Assembly: GCA_023432305.1 (NCBI GenBank)
Contig: JAEYUT010000342.1
Location: forward strand, 1-5,624
Source: Actinomycetes bacterium
Lineage (GTDB): Bacteria; Actinomycetota; Actinomycetes; Actinomycetales; Microbacteriaceae
Reading direction: 5' to 3'
Length of the DNA: 5,624 bases
The notes under the pieces are model-generated. The model ran no database searches, was not told the origin of the DNA, and worked only from the letters and a program-made list of their open reading frames with translations. The first letter of the stretch is position 1. Each line of letters begins with the position of its first letter. Below, one piece after another: positions 4,570 through 5,624 of the stretch. The position numbers were made by a program, and so were the translations under genes.

Positions 4570-5624
4570 CGGGCCTGTTCGATCCGATCCGGGTGCGCGG
4601 CGTCGAGGTGCGCAATCGCCTGTGGGTGGCGCCGATGTGCCAGTACTCGGTGCACGATCACGATGGCGTCCCCACCGACTGGCACCTCGTGCACCTGGGG
4701 GCGCTCGCGCGCGGCGGCGCGGGTGCCGTCATCGCGGAGGCGACGGCGGTGGTGCCCGAGGGGCGCATCACTCCCGCCGACACGGGGCTCTGGAACGACG
4801 CGCAGGTCGACGCCTGGCAGCCGATCACGGCGTTCATCCGCTCGCAGGGCGCCGTACCCGGGATCCAGCTCGCCCACGCCGGGCGCAAAGCGTCCACGTA
4901 CGCCCCGTGGGGTGCGGTCGGCCGCGGCAGCGTGCCGCTGTCGGATGGCGGCTGGACGACGGTCGCACCGTCCGCGGTCGCGTTCGACGGGTACGCGGAG
5001 CCTCGTGCACTGGAGGAGAGCGAGCTCGCCGGAGTCGTCACCGCGTTCGCGAAGGCCGCCCAGCGCGCGCTTCGGGCGGGTTTCGAGCTGATCGAGATCC
5101 ACGCCGCGCACGGCTACCTGCTGCACGAGTTCCTCTCGCCGCTGTCGAACCTGCGCGACGATGACTACGGCGGATCGCTCGAGAACCGCGCACGTCTGCT
5201 GCTCGATGTGGTGCGGGCTGTGCGCGCGGAGGTCGGAGAGACGGTGCCGCTGCTTGTGCGCTTCTCTGCGACCGACTGGGCCGATGGCGGCTGGGATTCC
5301 GCGCAGACCGCGACGGTCGCGACGTGGGCGCGGGAGGCGGGGGCTGATCTCTTCGACGTCTCGAGCGGCGGACTCGTCGCGCACCAGCAGATCCCGCTCG
5401 CGCCGGGCTACCAGGTGCCGTTTGCGGAGGAGGTCGGCGGCATCGCGGGCGCGACCGTCGCGACCGTCGGGCTCATCACGACCGCCGAGCACGCGGACGC
5501 CCTCATCCGAGAAGGCCGCGCCGACGTCGTCATGATGGGCCGGGAGCTGCTGCGCGACCCGCACTTCCCGCTGCGGGCCGCGCACGAGCTCGGCGTCGAG
5601 CTGGACTACTGGCCGGGCCAGTAC
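4566..5624 (+). CDS. NAD(P)H-dependent flavin oxidoreductase, old yellow enzyme family (YqjM/NamA-like); 3' end past the window
   Basis: The 353 codons present encode nearly all of an FMN-dependent ene-reductase, which takes hydride from NAD(P)H and reduces activated C=C bonds of enals, enones and similar compounds. The TIM barrel begins LFDPIRVRGVEVRNRLWVAPM. The class II (YqjM, thermophilic-like) marks are Cys25 and Tyr27 in APMCQYS, which tune the flavin and bind substrate. Other conserved sites are IQLAHAGRK (100-108), IHAAHGYLLHEFLSPLSN (178-195) with ligand-binding His179 and His182 and proton donor Tyr184, DDYGGSLENRARL (199-211), Arg232, SSGG (266-269) and the FMN-phosphate site MGRELLRDP (324-332). 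YqjM itself is about 338 residues, so only the last few residues should be missing; they may include the C-terminal Arg that reaches into a partner subunit. The ATG is the ATGA overlap with the HAD stop. Physiological substrate is unknown. Confidence 0.95.
   Translation, partial: MTGLFDPIRVRGVEVRNRLWVAPMCQYSVHDHDGVPTDWHLVHLGALARGGAGAVIAEATAVVPEGRITPADTGLWNDAQVDAWQPITAFIRSQGAVPGIQLAHAGRKASTYAPWGAVGRGSVPLSDGGWTTVAPSAVAFDGYAEPRALEESELAGVVTAFAKAAQRALRAGFELIEIHAAHGYLLHEFLSPLSNLRDDDYGGSLENRARLLLDVVRAVRAEVGETVPLLVRFSATDWADGGWDSAQTATVATWAREAGADLFDVSSGGLVAHQQIPLAPGYQVPFAEEVGGIAGATVATVGLITTAEHADALIREGRADVVMMGRELLRDPHFPLRAAHELGVELDYWPGQY

Noticed and set aside
4503..5585. Long 360-codon minus-strand open frame opposite the old yellow enzyme
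   Set aside because: It is an Arg/Asp/Gly-rich low-complexity translation with no domain, lying fully opposite a strongly conserved enzyme. Long antisense frames are expected in high-GC DNA.
1..5624. Mobile element, CRISPR array, tRNA, rRNA, riboswitch or defence system
   Set aside because: Genes fill nearly the whole window and belong to ordinary metabolic and transport families. The intergenic regions are 105, 40, 33 and 23 bp, and no terminal repeats, spacer arrays or RNA gene folds were seen.

Overview
The window reads as chromosomal DNA from a high-GC actinobacterium, most likely of the family Microbacteriaceae. The grounds are strongly G/C-biased third codon positions in every gene, a GTG start, tightly packed genes with ATGA overlaps, start codons placed just downstream of TANNNT boxes (a leaderless mRNA pattern common in actinobacteria), and protein sequences of familiar actinobacterial type. 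The family assignment is from recollection of similar proteins and was not searched.

Layout. (1) 1-505, minus strand: N-terminal 168 codons of an integral membrane protein resembling the GT87/DUF2029 glycosyltransferases, cut by the left edge. (2) 506-610: a 105-bp divergent intergenic region. (3) 611-3067, plus strand: a complete ABC importer of the polar amino acid (HAAT) type, in the order lipoprotein substrate-binding protein, one permease, one ATPase. The permease and ATPase genes overlap by ATGA. The permease has a probable leaderless internal start, and its first codons carry a perfect 14-bp inverted repeat. (4) 3101-3919, minus strand, convergent to the ATPase: a stand-alone ADP-dependent NAD(P)HX dehydratase (nnrD). 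(5) 3920-3942: a 23-bp divergent promoter region whose two predicted -10 boxes share a TA step. (6) 3943-5624, plus strand: a HAD-family hydrolase overlapping by ATGA with a YqjM-like old yellow enzyme, which runs off the right edge with almost its full length present.

How the genes work together. The ABC genes form one uptake system: the lipoprotein captures the solute outside the cell, a permease homodimer is inferred because only one permease gene is present, and the ATPase drives transport. nnrD repairs hydrated NAD(P)H and is back to back with an operon encoding an NAD(P)H-dependent flavin reductase, so a loose nicotinamide-cofactor theme is possible but unproven.

I see no mobile element, CRISPR array, RNA gene, defence cassette or clearly new multi-gene system. 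The observations most worth a second look are regulatory: the hairpin inside the permease's first codons, four TANNNT-plus-6-or-7-nt start signals, and the overlapping divergent -10 boxes. Next is a HAD protein whose catalytic motifs depart from the usual pattern.
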